Shown in pieces: positions 34,155-42,281 of a stretch of 64,000 nt of DNA (positions within the stretch are counted from its first letter, which is position 1; each line of letters starts with the position of its first letter). Under the pieces are notes generated by a model. That model did not search any database. It was not told the DNA's origin and saw only the letters and a program-made list of their open reading frames with translations. A program made the translations under genes and the position numbers. This stretch comes from an uncultured Lachnospiraceae bacterium (GTDB lineage Bacteria; Bacillota; Clostridia; Lachnospirales; Lachnospiraceae). The stretch lies in the NCBI GenBank assembly GCA_949948735.1, contig CATLGV010000013.1:1-64000 (forward strand), written 5' to 3'.

Positions 34155-35151
34155 CTGATTTCTATCGGTTTGTATATTGAAAAATCCTCCTCCTCAATCG
34201 CTTTTACCAATGTATCCATCTGCAAAACAATTGCTCTGCGGAAGCTTACCGGATAATCAATATAACTTAAATATCTTACATCGGTCTGCAACTTTTTCTC
34301 CAGCTTCGACAAATACTTTTTAATCCCATTTTTCGTCAAATAACATCCCGGGACGTCCAAATCTGTCACAAAGTCCTCCTTTTGAATTTCATGCCCGTTT
34401 ATCATACTCATAACGGTAGAATCCACAATCACAGCACGCCATTCTTCCATCATATCACTCGCCAGCGTGGGGTGCTTCTCTTTATCCCTATGCATAAAAC
34501 CAAAATACGGATTTAATCCTTTCGCTTCTATTGCGCCATACAATTCATTCATCAAAACAGAATACCCAAGGCTGAGCATAGAATTAAATTCATCCCGCGG
34601 TGGTCTTTTGTTGCGCCCCCGAAATGTAAATTTCGGTTCCACCAGCACAGACAGTCCTTCAAAATATGCCTTCGCGGCCTGCCCCTCATACCCCATCAGC
34701 TCCGGTATTGCTTCGCAAAAAGAAATTTTCTCCCTGCATATCTGTATCATTTTCACGGATTCGTCTACGATAGCATTTCTCCCCCTTTCATACCTTCTGA
34801 GCACTACCATTTGATTCTTTAGCTTTGCACGCAGAATATTCCGGGAAAGTTTCAGAGAAAAGTCCGTTTCGTATAAAGCGCATTGCCGCCTCTGTCTCCT
34901 TGTATTGACATGCCCCGTAGATTGCAACCGGCCAAAATAACTGCCGCCCTTCGAAAAATAAGCTATAGATATGCCGCGATTAAAGCATTCCACAATGCAT
35001 TGCGTCGTAACCTGGGCCTTCCCCATAATAGTAATACCTTCAGCGTCTCTATGGGAACCGCTTTCCTCATCCCATCTGCGTATTTCACCACACATTGGTT
35101 GGACTCAATGCCTACCGTAGCATTGTTTTCATTTATATACAGCAGACTCAT
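34151..35151 (-). pseudogene. cas1: cas1, disrupted by a one-base frameshift near residue 37
   Basis: Frame one starts at 35151 (GAGGAGGGAGAGAA ribosome site) and reads MSLLYINENNATVGIES to RKAVPIETL. Frame two picks up at EGITIMGKAQVTTQC and runs to 34151. Intact Cas1 proteins read straight through VP-ETLEGI, so one base is missing after the Leu37 codon, at 35040/35041. The repaired protein would have 333 residues, normal for Cas1. The catalytic half is intact: Glu in MNELYGAI, His in FGFMHRDKEKHP and Asp in LASDMMEEWR. No slippery heptamer is present, so programmed frameshifting is unlikely. Either adaptation is lost or this is a sequencing error. The downstream frame could still start at an internal ATG. 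Confidence 0.88.
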
Positions 35152-35212
35152 TTCTCTCCCTCCTCAAACTTATTCACCGATTGCGACAAACGCTGTATCG
35201 CCAGATTAAGCA

Positions 35213-35246
35213 GTTTTCATCCCCTACAAGAGCTTATTTCTCAAAT
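35213..35246 (-). repeat. Fossil CRISPR repeat upstream of cas1
   Basis: The plus strand reads GTTTTCATCCCC then TACAAGAGCTTATTTCTCAAAT. Aligned to the array repeat (GTTTCCGTCCCC...GCTTATTTTCCAAAT), it keeps both flanks and loses the GGGG half of the stem. It lies 62 bp from the cas1 start and about 710 bp from the last recognised repeat. It is probably the remnant of a once longer or second array. Confidence 0.7.
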
Positions 35247-35330
35247 CTTCGCAGCTTTCTCAATCGTGAAAAGGGAAGCTTAATTTTACAGTACATTCAC
35301 CCCTATTTGATTGCTATATGGTCGCTATCA

Positions 35331-35360
35331 ACTCAAATTATCTTGAATTAACTCGAATTA
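35331..35360. repeat. Triple 10-bp direct repeat upstream of cas1
   Basis: Three head-to-tail 10-mers: ACTCAAATTA, TCTTGAATTA and ACTCGAATTA. The exact 10-bp period puts them on the same face of the helix. They lie 180 bp before cas1. A regulator-binding array is one reading. Confidence 0.6.
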
Positions 35361-35419
35361 TTTCATAACCAACTGAATTTTCTGTCTTCCATGTTATATA
35401 TATTATAAACATAAAAGGG

Positions 35420-35494
35420 AGTACTCGCCCACAAAGTGGTCAGCCTCCTGAAGACCTAAAGTCTACCTGTACTGGCCAAGTGACAAGGCAGGCT
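35420..35494. other. Candidate structured RNA or mobile-element end
   Basis: Nested complementarity in 75 bp: AGTAC (35420) with GTACT (35469), CCAC/GTGG, AGAC/GTCT and AGCCT (35442) with AGGCT (35490). The AGTAC and AGCCT pairings cross, which would make a pseudoknot. The stretch is more GC-rich than its flanks. I do not recognise it as a known RNA family. Strand of transcription is unknown. Confidence 0.35.
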
Positions 35495-35774
35495 TATTTA
35501 TTTTCGCTTGTTGTTCCTATCAGTATAACATGGGCGCTTCTATACGACAAGATATTCTAAATTTCTTGCTTTATCAGGTTTTATCACAGGCTTCCCTGTT
35601 CTCTTAAATTGTGTCATTATTTTTAACTACGAACTCAAAAATAGACCTCTGTCGCACCAACCAACATTTTTCAGCAAAAACACACCAATACTGCACTTAA
35701 AAGCGCCACAATTTATAAGAATAATGGCCCTTTTGCAGTTTTTAACGCTGCTCAATCAAAATTTGCCCACTTTG

Positions 35775-35939
35775 CTAGTGTACCGACCCGTTCATTTTCA
35801 GCTAGATGACGCAGAATAAATTTTCAGTCTGCAAGGCGGCTGAATGAGGCGATGCGGTAGCATCGTCGATTGAAGCCAACGTGACAGATGGAAATTCAGG
35901 CAAGTCATTTGGTGAAATATGAACAGGTCAGTACACTGG
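35775..35939. mobile_element. MITE-like 165-bp imperfect hairpin element
   Basis: The left end CTAGTGTACCGACCCGTTCA matches the inverted right end CCAGTGTACTGACCTGTTCA with few changes, and the match continues for about 36 bp per arm. Inside, the arms go on pairing (CAGTCTG with CAGATGG region) to the apex GGCGATGC-GGTA-GCATCGTC. The whole unit could fold into one long stem. It has no ORF. It stops about 20 bp before the degenerate end repeat of the CRISPR array. A non-autonomous transposable or palindromic repeat element is the best reading; target duplications were not clear. Confidence 0.7.
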
Positions 35940-35958
35940 TCTTCTCTACAGAAACTGT

Positions 35959-36632
35959 ACTTCTGTCCCCTTACGGGGGCTTATTTCCCAAATAGGCGGA
36001 AAAGCACTTAAAGAACGGAACGATAGTATTGTTTCCGTCCCCTTCCAGGGGCTTATTTTCCAAACAGCAATATCTATTGGCATTATGTTGACAGATGGTG
36101 GTTTCCGTCCCCTTACGGGGGCTTATTTTCCAAATAAGACGGTGAAACATTTTACGGCGCATATAATTGTTTCCGTCCCCTTACGGGGTTCTTATTTTCC
36201 AAATACGTGACGGCCTTTCGCCTGAACTGGAAAATAAATTTCCGTCCCCTTACGGGGTTCTTATTTTCCAAATTTGCGGGAAAGGATATTTTTTACATCT
36301 CCGCGGATCTGATTTCCGTCCCCTTCCGGGGTTCTTATTTTCCAAATACTACCAGCCTACTCATGCTGTGATAAGCAACCCATTTCCGTCCCCTTCCGGG
36401 GTTCTTATTTTCCAAATTACCACGATTTTTCGCAAACAGCTTGATGTGGCATTGTTTCCGTCCCCTTACGGGGGCTTATTTTCCAAATCAGGGCCCCGGC
36501 TCCATCATGGAAACCTCGTCCCTGGTTTCCGTCCCCTTCCGGGGTTCTTATTTTCCAAATGCGGATGGAAGACATGGAAAAAGTTACAGTAAACCGGTTT
36601 CCGTCCCCTTCCGGGGTTCTTATTTTCCAAAT
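35959..36632 (-). CRISPR. Type III-A CRISPR array, 10 repeats and 9 spacers
   Basis: Repeats (plus-strand positions): 35959-35993, 36031-36065, 36101-36135, 36169-36204, 36238-36273, 36312-36347, 36382-36417, 36454-36488, 36525-36560, 36597-36632. They are 35 or 36 bp; spacers are 33-38 bp. The transcribed strand is minus: read that way repeats end ACGGAAAC, the usual type III 5' tag, and contain a CCCC-loop-GGGG hairpin. The repeat at 35959 is the most degenerate, so it is the trailer end, and the leader is at the 36633 side. Two repeat versions are mixed along the array: 35-mers with GGGGGCTT and 36-mers with GGGGTTCTT. The loop is GTAA or GGAA on the minus strand. Confidence 0.97.
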
Positions 36633-36770
36633 CCTCTCCCCTATATCCTAGCATTTATGCGTTGTCCAAACGCCATTCGCGGGGGAAAATCCGTTTTGAC
36701 ACAATCTGTATGTCTTTATTCTTTAGGAAACCATTCAAATCCAATGTTTTCAAGGTGCGTGGCAAATCTA
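36633..36770 (-). promoter_or_regulatory. CRISPR leader with candidate promoter
   Basis: The 138 bp between the csm5 stop and the first repeat is the expected leader. On the minus strand TTGGAC (36664-36669) and TATAGG (36640-36645), 18 bp apart, would start transcription at about the first repeat. The array could also be read through from the csm operon, since no terminator follows csm5. Confidence 0.45.
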
Positions 36771-37889
36771 CTATACAGATTTTATCTTTTCAATCCTGCA
36801 CAGCCCCATCTGGTACCGCTTCCCCTGATATCTTGTACATTTCAGGATATGCGGTGAAGCGCCATAGCTTCCGTCCCTATCATGTTTATGTACTCTGGGA
36901 ACATTCGTCTTACCAAATATCCTTGGGATTATATCCAGACCTTCCTTTTTCCCATACATCGGATAAACGATGGTCTTTGATACGAAACCGCACCCTCCGC
37001 CACATAGGACATAATTCATTTTCGGGGGCTCCACACCTGTAAATGCCATCGCAAAGTTTTTATAATAACTTTCCATAAAAGTCTTTACCGCTTCCATCAG
37101 GGACTTCCCTGTCACATTGCAGATACTCATATCCACAGCAACAGAAAACCTTATCTCTGTGTCGGGCCTGATGCATTCTCTTAATAAAGGAAGCTTTGTC
37201 TCCGTTCCGTCCGTATGCAGCTCGATCTTCTGACATAGCACCAGTTCATCCACGGACAGGGGGGCACTGTCACTGACAATGAAACCCTGCAAAAAGTCAT
37301 TCACCGCATCGCCATGTCTTGTACCTTCACGCCTTAATATTCGGTAAGCATGGTTTTCAATATCCAAAACGTCCTTCTTCAAATACCGGTTTCTGCTCGT
37401 ATTGATATCCGCGTTTCTTTTCAGCGCTGCCTTTTCCTGCTGGTACTTCTCCGGCCGTTTCAAAATATCCTCACCCAGCAGTATTGTCCGGAACATTCCC
37501 TTTAACGAACTCCCGGGAATATAAGGGTTACCATAAGCGTCCTTTATACACGCCATAACCTGCAGCCTGTTTGTCGTATCCTCGTCAATGGAATCACCAC
37601 AGTCCAGACTGTATTTCAGAAAAGGCTGTATCTCCTCCAGCCTGATATTCTGCCTTTTAAGCCATACCGCAAGCCCCATGCGGTTCGGCCCCAATAAGTA
37701 CTCCTCGAAAGCCGCCTGTTTTTGCCTTTCGGACAATTCCCTGTATAATCTCTGAATGTCGGGAATCCCAACCTGCTTTCGATCTAAAAATACATATTCC
37801 TTTTTCCCGATTTCCTTGCCGCTTCCCACAAATACAGGGCCGACTGTACGCATAACCACCTGATAGCTTTTCAAATATTGATTATTCAT
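36771..37889 (-). CDS. csm5: Csm5, type III-A effector RAMP subunit
   Basis: A 372-residue RAMP protein that caps the crRNA 3' end in the Csm complex and helps crRNA trimming. VMRTVGPVFVGSGKEIGKKEYVFLD and PYIPGSSLKGMFRTILL are Csm5/RAMP signatures; FVSKTIVYPMYGKKEGLDI lies near the C-terminus. The ATG overlaps the csm4 stop (ATGA) with GGAGGTAGG inside csm4. It is the last cas gene before the leader. Confidence 0.93.
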   Translation of the reverse strand: MNNQYLKSYQVVMRTVGPVFVGSGKEIGKKEYVFLDRKQVGIPDIQRLYRELSERQKQAAFEEYLLGPNRMGLAVWLKRQNIRLEEIQPFLKYSLDCGDSIDEDTTNRLQVMACIKDAYGNPYIPGSSLKGMFRTILLGEDILKRPEKYQQEKAALKRNADINTSRNRYLKKDVLDIENHAYRILRREGTRHGDAVNDFLQGFIVSDSAPLSVDELVLCQKIELHTDGTETKLPLLRECIRPDTEIRFSVAVDMSICNVTGKSLMEAVKTFMESYYKNFAMAFTGVEPPKMNYVLCGGGCGFVSKTIVYPMYGKKEGLDIIPRIFGKTNVPRVHKHDRDGSYGASPHILKCTRYQGKRYQMGLCRIEKIKSV

Positions 37890-38821
37890 ATGCCTACCTC
37901 CATCAGCATTGGTTTTGCATAACGATAAACCGGGTGTCCGCCGTCCCCGCCTGAAACATCATAGATATCGCCCTGATATCTGGCCGCGACGCAAGCGCCG
38001 GCCTTCAACACATACAAATCCCTTTTCCGCATTTGCTTTGACGCATATTGTCCAGACGCAACAAAACCGCTTCTTTTACAAAGCATATATTCTGCTCCCG
38101 CCAATACCGCTTCCAGCTCGTCAGCCCTTGGCAGAGACACGGACAACGACATATAACACGCGCCCATCCTCTCAAGACGCTGCCAAATCTCTCTGGGCAG
38201 ACGCTCCGAGCGCACTTCAAACCGCCCTAACCCCGACGCCCGCTTTCCGCCTATTCCGCTGAAGGATAAACTCTCCATCAGCTTGTCCATCAATTCCAGC
38301 TGTGCCTGATTCTGATATCCCGCAATAATATACACCCCGTTGCCCTTATTATAATAATAAGTTCCTATCCGGTAAGGCTTTGTCTCCTCTTCCCCACGAA
38401 TCGAAGCCACTGCCTTCATTTCAAAATATCCCAACCGGTCAATATCCTTTGATTGGACGCCACATATATCATAGCTGCCTGACAAATAAGCCTCCATTGC
38501 TTCCAGCGGGATATACCTTAATTTTTTATAGGCCTTTTTTACCGCAGAATCGCCCTTGTTGTTTACAGCCTCTATACGTTTCATCGGTTTTGGGAGATAA
38601 TATGTACCGCCGATATAGGGAAACGCATCCGATAATAGCAGAGACCCGTTTAGCGCATCCTGATAAAATCGCTGCAGCACATCCTCTCCCTGTTTTAATG
38701 CCTCCTGGCACAATGCGGAAAAGAGCGTATCCGCACAAAACGTATATTCCCCATCCTCCAGACTTCGCCCGCCAAAATGAACTGCTCCCAGAAAACTTAA
38801 CTTATACACCTTATAGTTCAT
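37886..38821 (-). CDS. csm4: Csm4, type III-A effector RAMP subunit (Cas5-like)
   Basis: A 311-residue protein that binds the crRNA 5' tag and docks Cas10. The N-terminus YKVYKLSFLGAVHFGGRSLEDGEYTFCADTLFSALCQEAL is characteristic of Csm4, and the glycine-rich SFSGIGGKRASGLGRFEV is the RAMP loop. It overlaps csm5 by four bases and starts 5 bp after csm3 with GGAGGGAG ahead of it. Confidence 0.93.
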   Translation of the reverse strand: MNYKVYKLSFLGAVHFGGRSLEDGEYTFCADTLFSALCQEALKQGEDVLQRFYQDALNGSLLLSDAFPYIGGTYYLPKPMKRIEAVNNKGDSAVKKAYKKLRYIPLEAMEAYLSGSYDICGVQSKDIDRLGYFEMKAVASIRGEEETKPYRIGTYYYNKGNGVYIIAGYQNQAQLELMDKLMESLSFSGIGGKRASGLGRFEVRSERLPREIWQRLERMGACYMSLSVSLPRADELEAVLAGAEYMLCKRSGFVASGQYASKQMRKRDLYVLKAGACVAARYQGDIYDVSGGDGGHPVYRYAKPMLMEVGI

Positions 38822-38826
38822 GCCTA

Positions 38827-39504
38827 TTACTCCCTCCAGGCTTCGGCCGCACTTTGCAGCACATGGTTACATTCCGCAATAATTTCATCCGCCACGGTTC
38901 CCACAACTGCCCTTGCACACATATCCCGAAACACAATTTTGCCATATCCTCTGGAGCCGTTTCCTCCCAGATAGTCATACTGCATCAGCCTTATCCCCTC
39001 CGCAAGAACAGTCATATCTTCGATTGCCTCATCCTCCTCTTCCATCTCATACATGATGTCTACCCCAAAGAGCGAGCCTCGAATCACACGCTCAATTTGT
39101 CTGGGATTCGCAACCGCCGTCACCCTGTTAATCGTATTTTCAAACTTAATTTCCGTCAATCCCTGCAGACCTTTTTCTCTTAATTCTGTTTCATTTAGCA
39201 AGAACATGTCCGATATCAGTACCCTGCTTCTTTTTACCTGCTTCTCCTTTGCGCAGCCAAACAGCCGTGTTAAGCACGGCGCATCTTCATCCGGTTTTTT
39301 TGCTGCCTCTGTATTATATTCTTTAGCCAGCAGCGAGCGCATTTTCCCCTTCAAGGAGCTTCCCGGTATCATCGGCTGATTCGTCCGGGCGTCCTTGATT
39401 ACGGGGGAATCCACGGCCCCGATCGCAGCAAAAGCAGATGAGCCGCCAATATGTATACCTGTTTTTATTTCTATTGTTCCCGTTATCTGAATCTTTGCGT
39501 ACAT
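38827..39504 (-). CDS. csm3: Csm3, backbone RAMP and target RNA nuclease
   Basis: 225 residues. Csm3 subunits line the crRNA and cut target RNA at 6-nt intervals. IQITGTIEIKTGIHIGGSS, GAVDSPVIKDARTNQPMIPGSSLKGKMRSLL (including the catalytic-type Asp in VIKDA) and YDYLGGNGSRGYGKIVF are typical. The ORF track begins at 39537 inside csm2; ATG 39504 follows AGGAGGGAAAAGC and matches the family start MYAKI. Confidence 0.95.
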   Translation of the reverse strand: MYAKIQITGTIEIKTGIHIGGSSAFAAIGAVDSPVIKDARTNQPMIPGSSLKGKMRSLLAKEYNTEAAKKPDEDAPCLTRLFGCAKEKQVKRSRVLISDMFLLNETELREKGLQGLTEIKFENTINRVTAVANPRQIERVIRGSLFGVDIMYEMEEEDEAIEDMTVLAEGIRLMQYDYLGGNGSRGYGKIVFRDMCARAVVGTVADEIIAECNHVLQSAAEAWRE

Positions 39505-39517
39505 AAGCTTTTCCCTC

Positions 39518-39910
39518 CTAATTTTCCCTACCGCCATGGAATTTATGAAACGCTACCAATGCTTCCATATATCGGTTAAATAATATGTAATTATGCTTAC
39601 TGCCTTTTATGGTTTTCAACACGCCAAGAATATCCGCCTTCTCGACCAAGCTTTTCACCGACGGCTCCCTGCCTGCCTCATACAGAAACCTTACCCGCAA
39701 ATACTCAATTCTTGAACAAACCTCTTCACTTAACTTATCCCCGCTTTGATTCATTATTTCGTTATAAATATCCGCCGTAAGCGCCAGCAGGTTTCGCAGC
39801 TTTGATGTCGTCACCATCGGAATCGTGCGTCCATTCTTATCCTTCATATTCTTTAGGTTTATAATAACCTTTTCTGCTTCATCCACATAATTCTGATCAT
39901 TTATCTGCAT
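39518..39910 (-). CDS. csm2: Csm2, small subunit of the type III-A complex
   Basis: A 130-residue, mostly helical protein. VTTSKLRNLLALTADIYNEI and YLRVRFLYEAGREPSVKSLVEKADI are the known Csm2 features. Csm2 subunits form the inner filament contacting target RNA. The ATG overlaps the cas10 end by 14 bp, with GGAGAAGGAGG in cas10. Confidence 0.93.
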   Translation of the reverse strand: MQINDQNYVDEAEKVIINLKNMKDKNGRTIPMVTTSKLRNLLALTADIYNEIMNQSGDKLSEEVCSRIEYLRVRFLYEAGREPSVKSLVEKADILGVLKTIKGSKHNYILFNRYMEALVAFHKFHGGREN

Positions 39911-42281
39911 GCTCTGTTTCCTCCTTCTCCCTCGTCAAATATGCGTACAAATTAATCGCCGTCTTGAGCTGCCTGCAATCCGCTTCGTTTTTTATCCATT
40001 GGTACATCTTTAAGGAAAATTCCCTATAGGCCGCCTTTTGCTCCGGCGGTGCCGCTTTCTCCGGCTCCAACCGTGACAAAAGATATACATACCTCGCAAA
40101 ATTGACCTTCTCTTTCCGGCCGCAAATCAGCTTCAAAAGATGATACAGGAAATTCTTTCCTCTCTCCTCCGATACCGTAAAGAAATGCCGAATCACCTCA
40201 TACTTTTCGCCCAATACAGACTGTTCAAATTCCTGCCAGCAATATGTTCCGTCACTTATACTGCTTTCCGTCCCATCTTCACTTACAACGATATGGCGCT
40301 GCCCATCCTCAAATAATGTCACCGCGTTTTTCCCCGGCAGAGATTTTGACGCATCCTCCAAAAGCGCGACCTCCCGGGCAATGGCACTGATAGGGTATCC
40401 GGATGCATAGACGCCAATGCTGGCCGACAGGGTCAGGGTTCCCTGCGTATACCGTTCGAAGGCTCTTCGTATATCAACCGCAAGCTCTATCACCTCATTC
40501 CATGCGCCCACAATAAACAAATCATCTCCGCCAGAATAACAAATCGTCACATTTCGCGCCCCGACAGATTTTCCATCCAGGGAATAAGCACCTTCCTGCA
40601 ATATTTGATTGATGTGCAGTTTAAAGAACAGTGAAAGCTGTCGTGATAATACCGCCGTCCTTGACAGGGTCACATACCGATTATGGTTGGCGGGATTCTC
40701 AAAGCCCGAAACAAATGCCTGCCCCAAATTATCTACGTCCGCACGGATAACCCCTATCCGGTCAATCCCCTCCGCCTCTGCGGCATAGGCCTCAAAGGTT
40801 TTCTTGCTGCTGTAATCGCCCACCCACAGCTTGGTAGCGATATGCCTGCCGGTAAACATCCTGTTTTTGCTATATGCCCGAACAAAGCAATCGTCCCGCT
40901 GCATCTTTTCTTTTAAGGAATTGCCATCGTCAGACACAAGGTAATATCCCTCGGGGAGCGGCAGCGCATTTTCCGATTTCTCCAACGTAACCGTAAAAAA
41001 TCCATCTTCCAAAATATTCCTTGAAAATCGTTCTATAGCCTTACAAAGCGGACATATACCGTCTTCGTTTACCTTTGCTATTCTTTTGCAAACCTTACAC
41101 TCTCTTGTATAATCCATGTGCACTCTGGCGTTGAACGCCACAATATCAGCACTCGTATATCTGCGGCTTTTTCTTTGGGATATTTCATCCCCTGCCTGTC
41201 GAAATATTTGGGCGTAACTCCCTTCCGGTACATTTTTAAGCGAATCTGTGCTGCATGGAGCGCATCCCCATGCTACGTACAGGGATATATCAAACCACTC
41301 TGCCAGCCAGTGATTCAGCCGGTTCATATACTGATTTGCCGCCGCTTGGGCGCTCCTTGTATTTGGTATTAAAATATAGCAATGCCCTCCTCCCGAATAA
41401 ATCAGATTTGCCCTTGAAAGCTGCAGCTTTGACAGCAGGCTGTCTATAATATGCTCCATCATAATCTCCAGATAAAAGGAACGGGCACGCAGCGTCTTTA
41501 ACGCATTCTTACTTATAATCGTATAGATAAAATCCTGTATCCCCGATATGTCCGCTGAAAATAACAAAAACGCCTTTTCTTTGTAAAAATCGCTTCCTTT
41601 CTCAAGCAGCCTTGTTTTGTAATCCTTTTCCCCCTGCTCCTGTAAATACGCATAAATGCAGCTTGCTACCGCCGCCGTAAGCTTCACATGGTCAAACAAC
41701 GAAATATCCGCCGTCTCGCTCTTTGCAGTGGAAGCCGGCACATAAGAAAGATTTGCCTCCAACACCTCCAGTAAAGAATTGACATATTCGTTCGTCCACT
41801 CCATCCCCCTGAGATTATCCGTTAAATGAAGCTTTACCTCTGTATAAAACGGTTCGTCATATTTTTCTCTCTTTTCATCCGGATAAGGGATCCTGCCTTG
41901 GACATCCAGCATTCCCGGATCATAACAGTATTCTCCCCTGTTTCCGTTCAGAATATTGAACACGCTTTGCAATGGCATGGACAATTCAAATCCTACATCC
42001 TCCGAATCATTTTGCCGTCTGTCCGCAGCCGATGAAATATTGTCCGCAATATAAATAATGTATGCCAACGAATCCCTGTCAATTTTTGCTCCCTTTATCG
42101 CGTCAGCATGGTGGTATCTCACGCAGTCCAATACCCCGGTATCAGAAATATGTATCTCATCCTTTAAAAACTCATACCCGCTTAAACTATGTTTCCGCTT
42201 ATCTGTGCCCTCACGGTAGATCACTTTCCCAATATCATGCAGCAACCCGCCCAAAACAAGCGCAATCTCCCTGTCCGTCAT
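39897..42281 (-). CDS. cas10: Cas10/Csm1, cyclic oligoadenylate synthase and DNase
   Basis: A 794-residue large subunit with all expected active motifs. The HD nuclease motif is at His15-Asp16 (GGLLHDIGKV). A Palm-1 region carries FSADISGIQDFIYTI. The zinc finger is Cys395-x2-Cys398 with Cys410-x2-Cys413. The cyclase motif Gly-Gly-Asp-Asp at 584-587 (CYSGGDDLFI) should convert ATP to cyclic oligoadenylate when target RNA is bound. Csm6 downstream is the likely receiver. It overlaps cas6 by ATGA. Nothing suggests inactivation. Confidence 0.96.
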   Translation of the reverse strand: MTDREIALVLGGLLHDIGKVIYREGTDKRKHSLSGYEFLKDEIHISDTGVLDCVRYHHADAIKGAKIDRDSLAYIIYIADNISSAADRRQNDSEDVGFELSMPLQSVFNILNGNRGEYCYDPGMLDVQGRIPYPDEKREKYDEPFYTEVKLHLTDNLRGMEWTNEYVNSLLEVLEANLSYVPASTAKSETADISLFDHVKLTAAVASCIYAYLQEQGEKDYKTRLLEKGSDFYKEKAFLLFSADISGIQDFIYTIISKNALKTLRARSFYLEIMMEHIIDSLLSKLQLSRANLIYSGGGHCYILIPNTRSAQAAANQYMNRLNHWLAEWFDISLYVAWGCAPCSTDSLKNVPEGSYAQIFRQAGDEISQRKSRRYTSADIVAFNARVHMDYTRECKVCKRIAKVNEDGICPLCKAIERFSRNILEDGFFTVTLEKSENALPLPEGYYLVSDDGNSLKEKMQRDDCFVRAYSKNRMFTGRHIATKLWVGDYSSKKTFEAYAAEAEGIDRIGVIRADVDNLGQAFVSGFENPANHNRYVTLSRTAVLSRQLSLFFKLHINQILQEGAYSLDGKSVGARNVTICYSGGDDLFIVGAWNEVIELAVDIRRAFERYTQGTLTLSASIGVYASGYPISAIAREVALLEDASKSLPGKNAVTLFEDGQRHIVVSEDGTESSISDGTYCWQEFEQSVLGEKYEVIRHFFTVSEERGKNFLYHLLKLICGRKEKVNFARYVYLLSRLEPEKAAPPEQKAAYREFSLKMYQWIKNEADCRQLKTAINLYAYLTREKEETEHADK

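Larger units (their letters stand above)
35152..35958. other. 807-bp gene-free region between cas1 and the CRISPR array
   Basis: It holds four separately listed items: the fossil repeat, the triple 10-mer, the structured element and the MITE-like hairpin. The remaining parts (about 35520-35770) are AT-rich and show no ORF with a credible start. A promoter for cas1-cas2-csm6 should be here, but none stands out. Confidence 0.7.

Noticed and set aside
35038-35046. Programmed -1 frameshifting in cas1
   Set aside because: No slippery heptamer or following stem-loop is visible at CTGAAGGTA, and Cas1 is not known to use frameshifting.
34151-35095. Track ORF start MCGEIRRWDEESG for cas1
   Set aside because: These first 18 residues are out-of-frame translation of the true Cas1 N-terminus, which lies in the other frame from 35151.
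36167-36592. 141-residue plus-strand ORF with repeated FPSPYGVLIFQI motifs
   Set aside because: It is the translated CRISPR array; the period equals repeat plus spacer and the strand is opposite to crRNA transcription.
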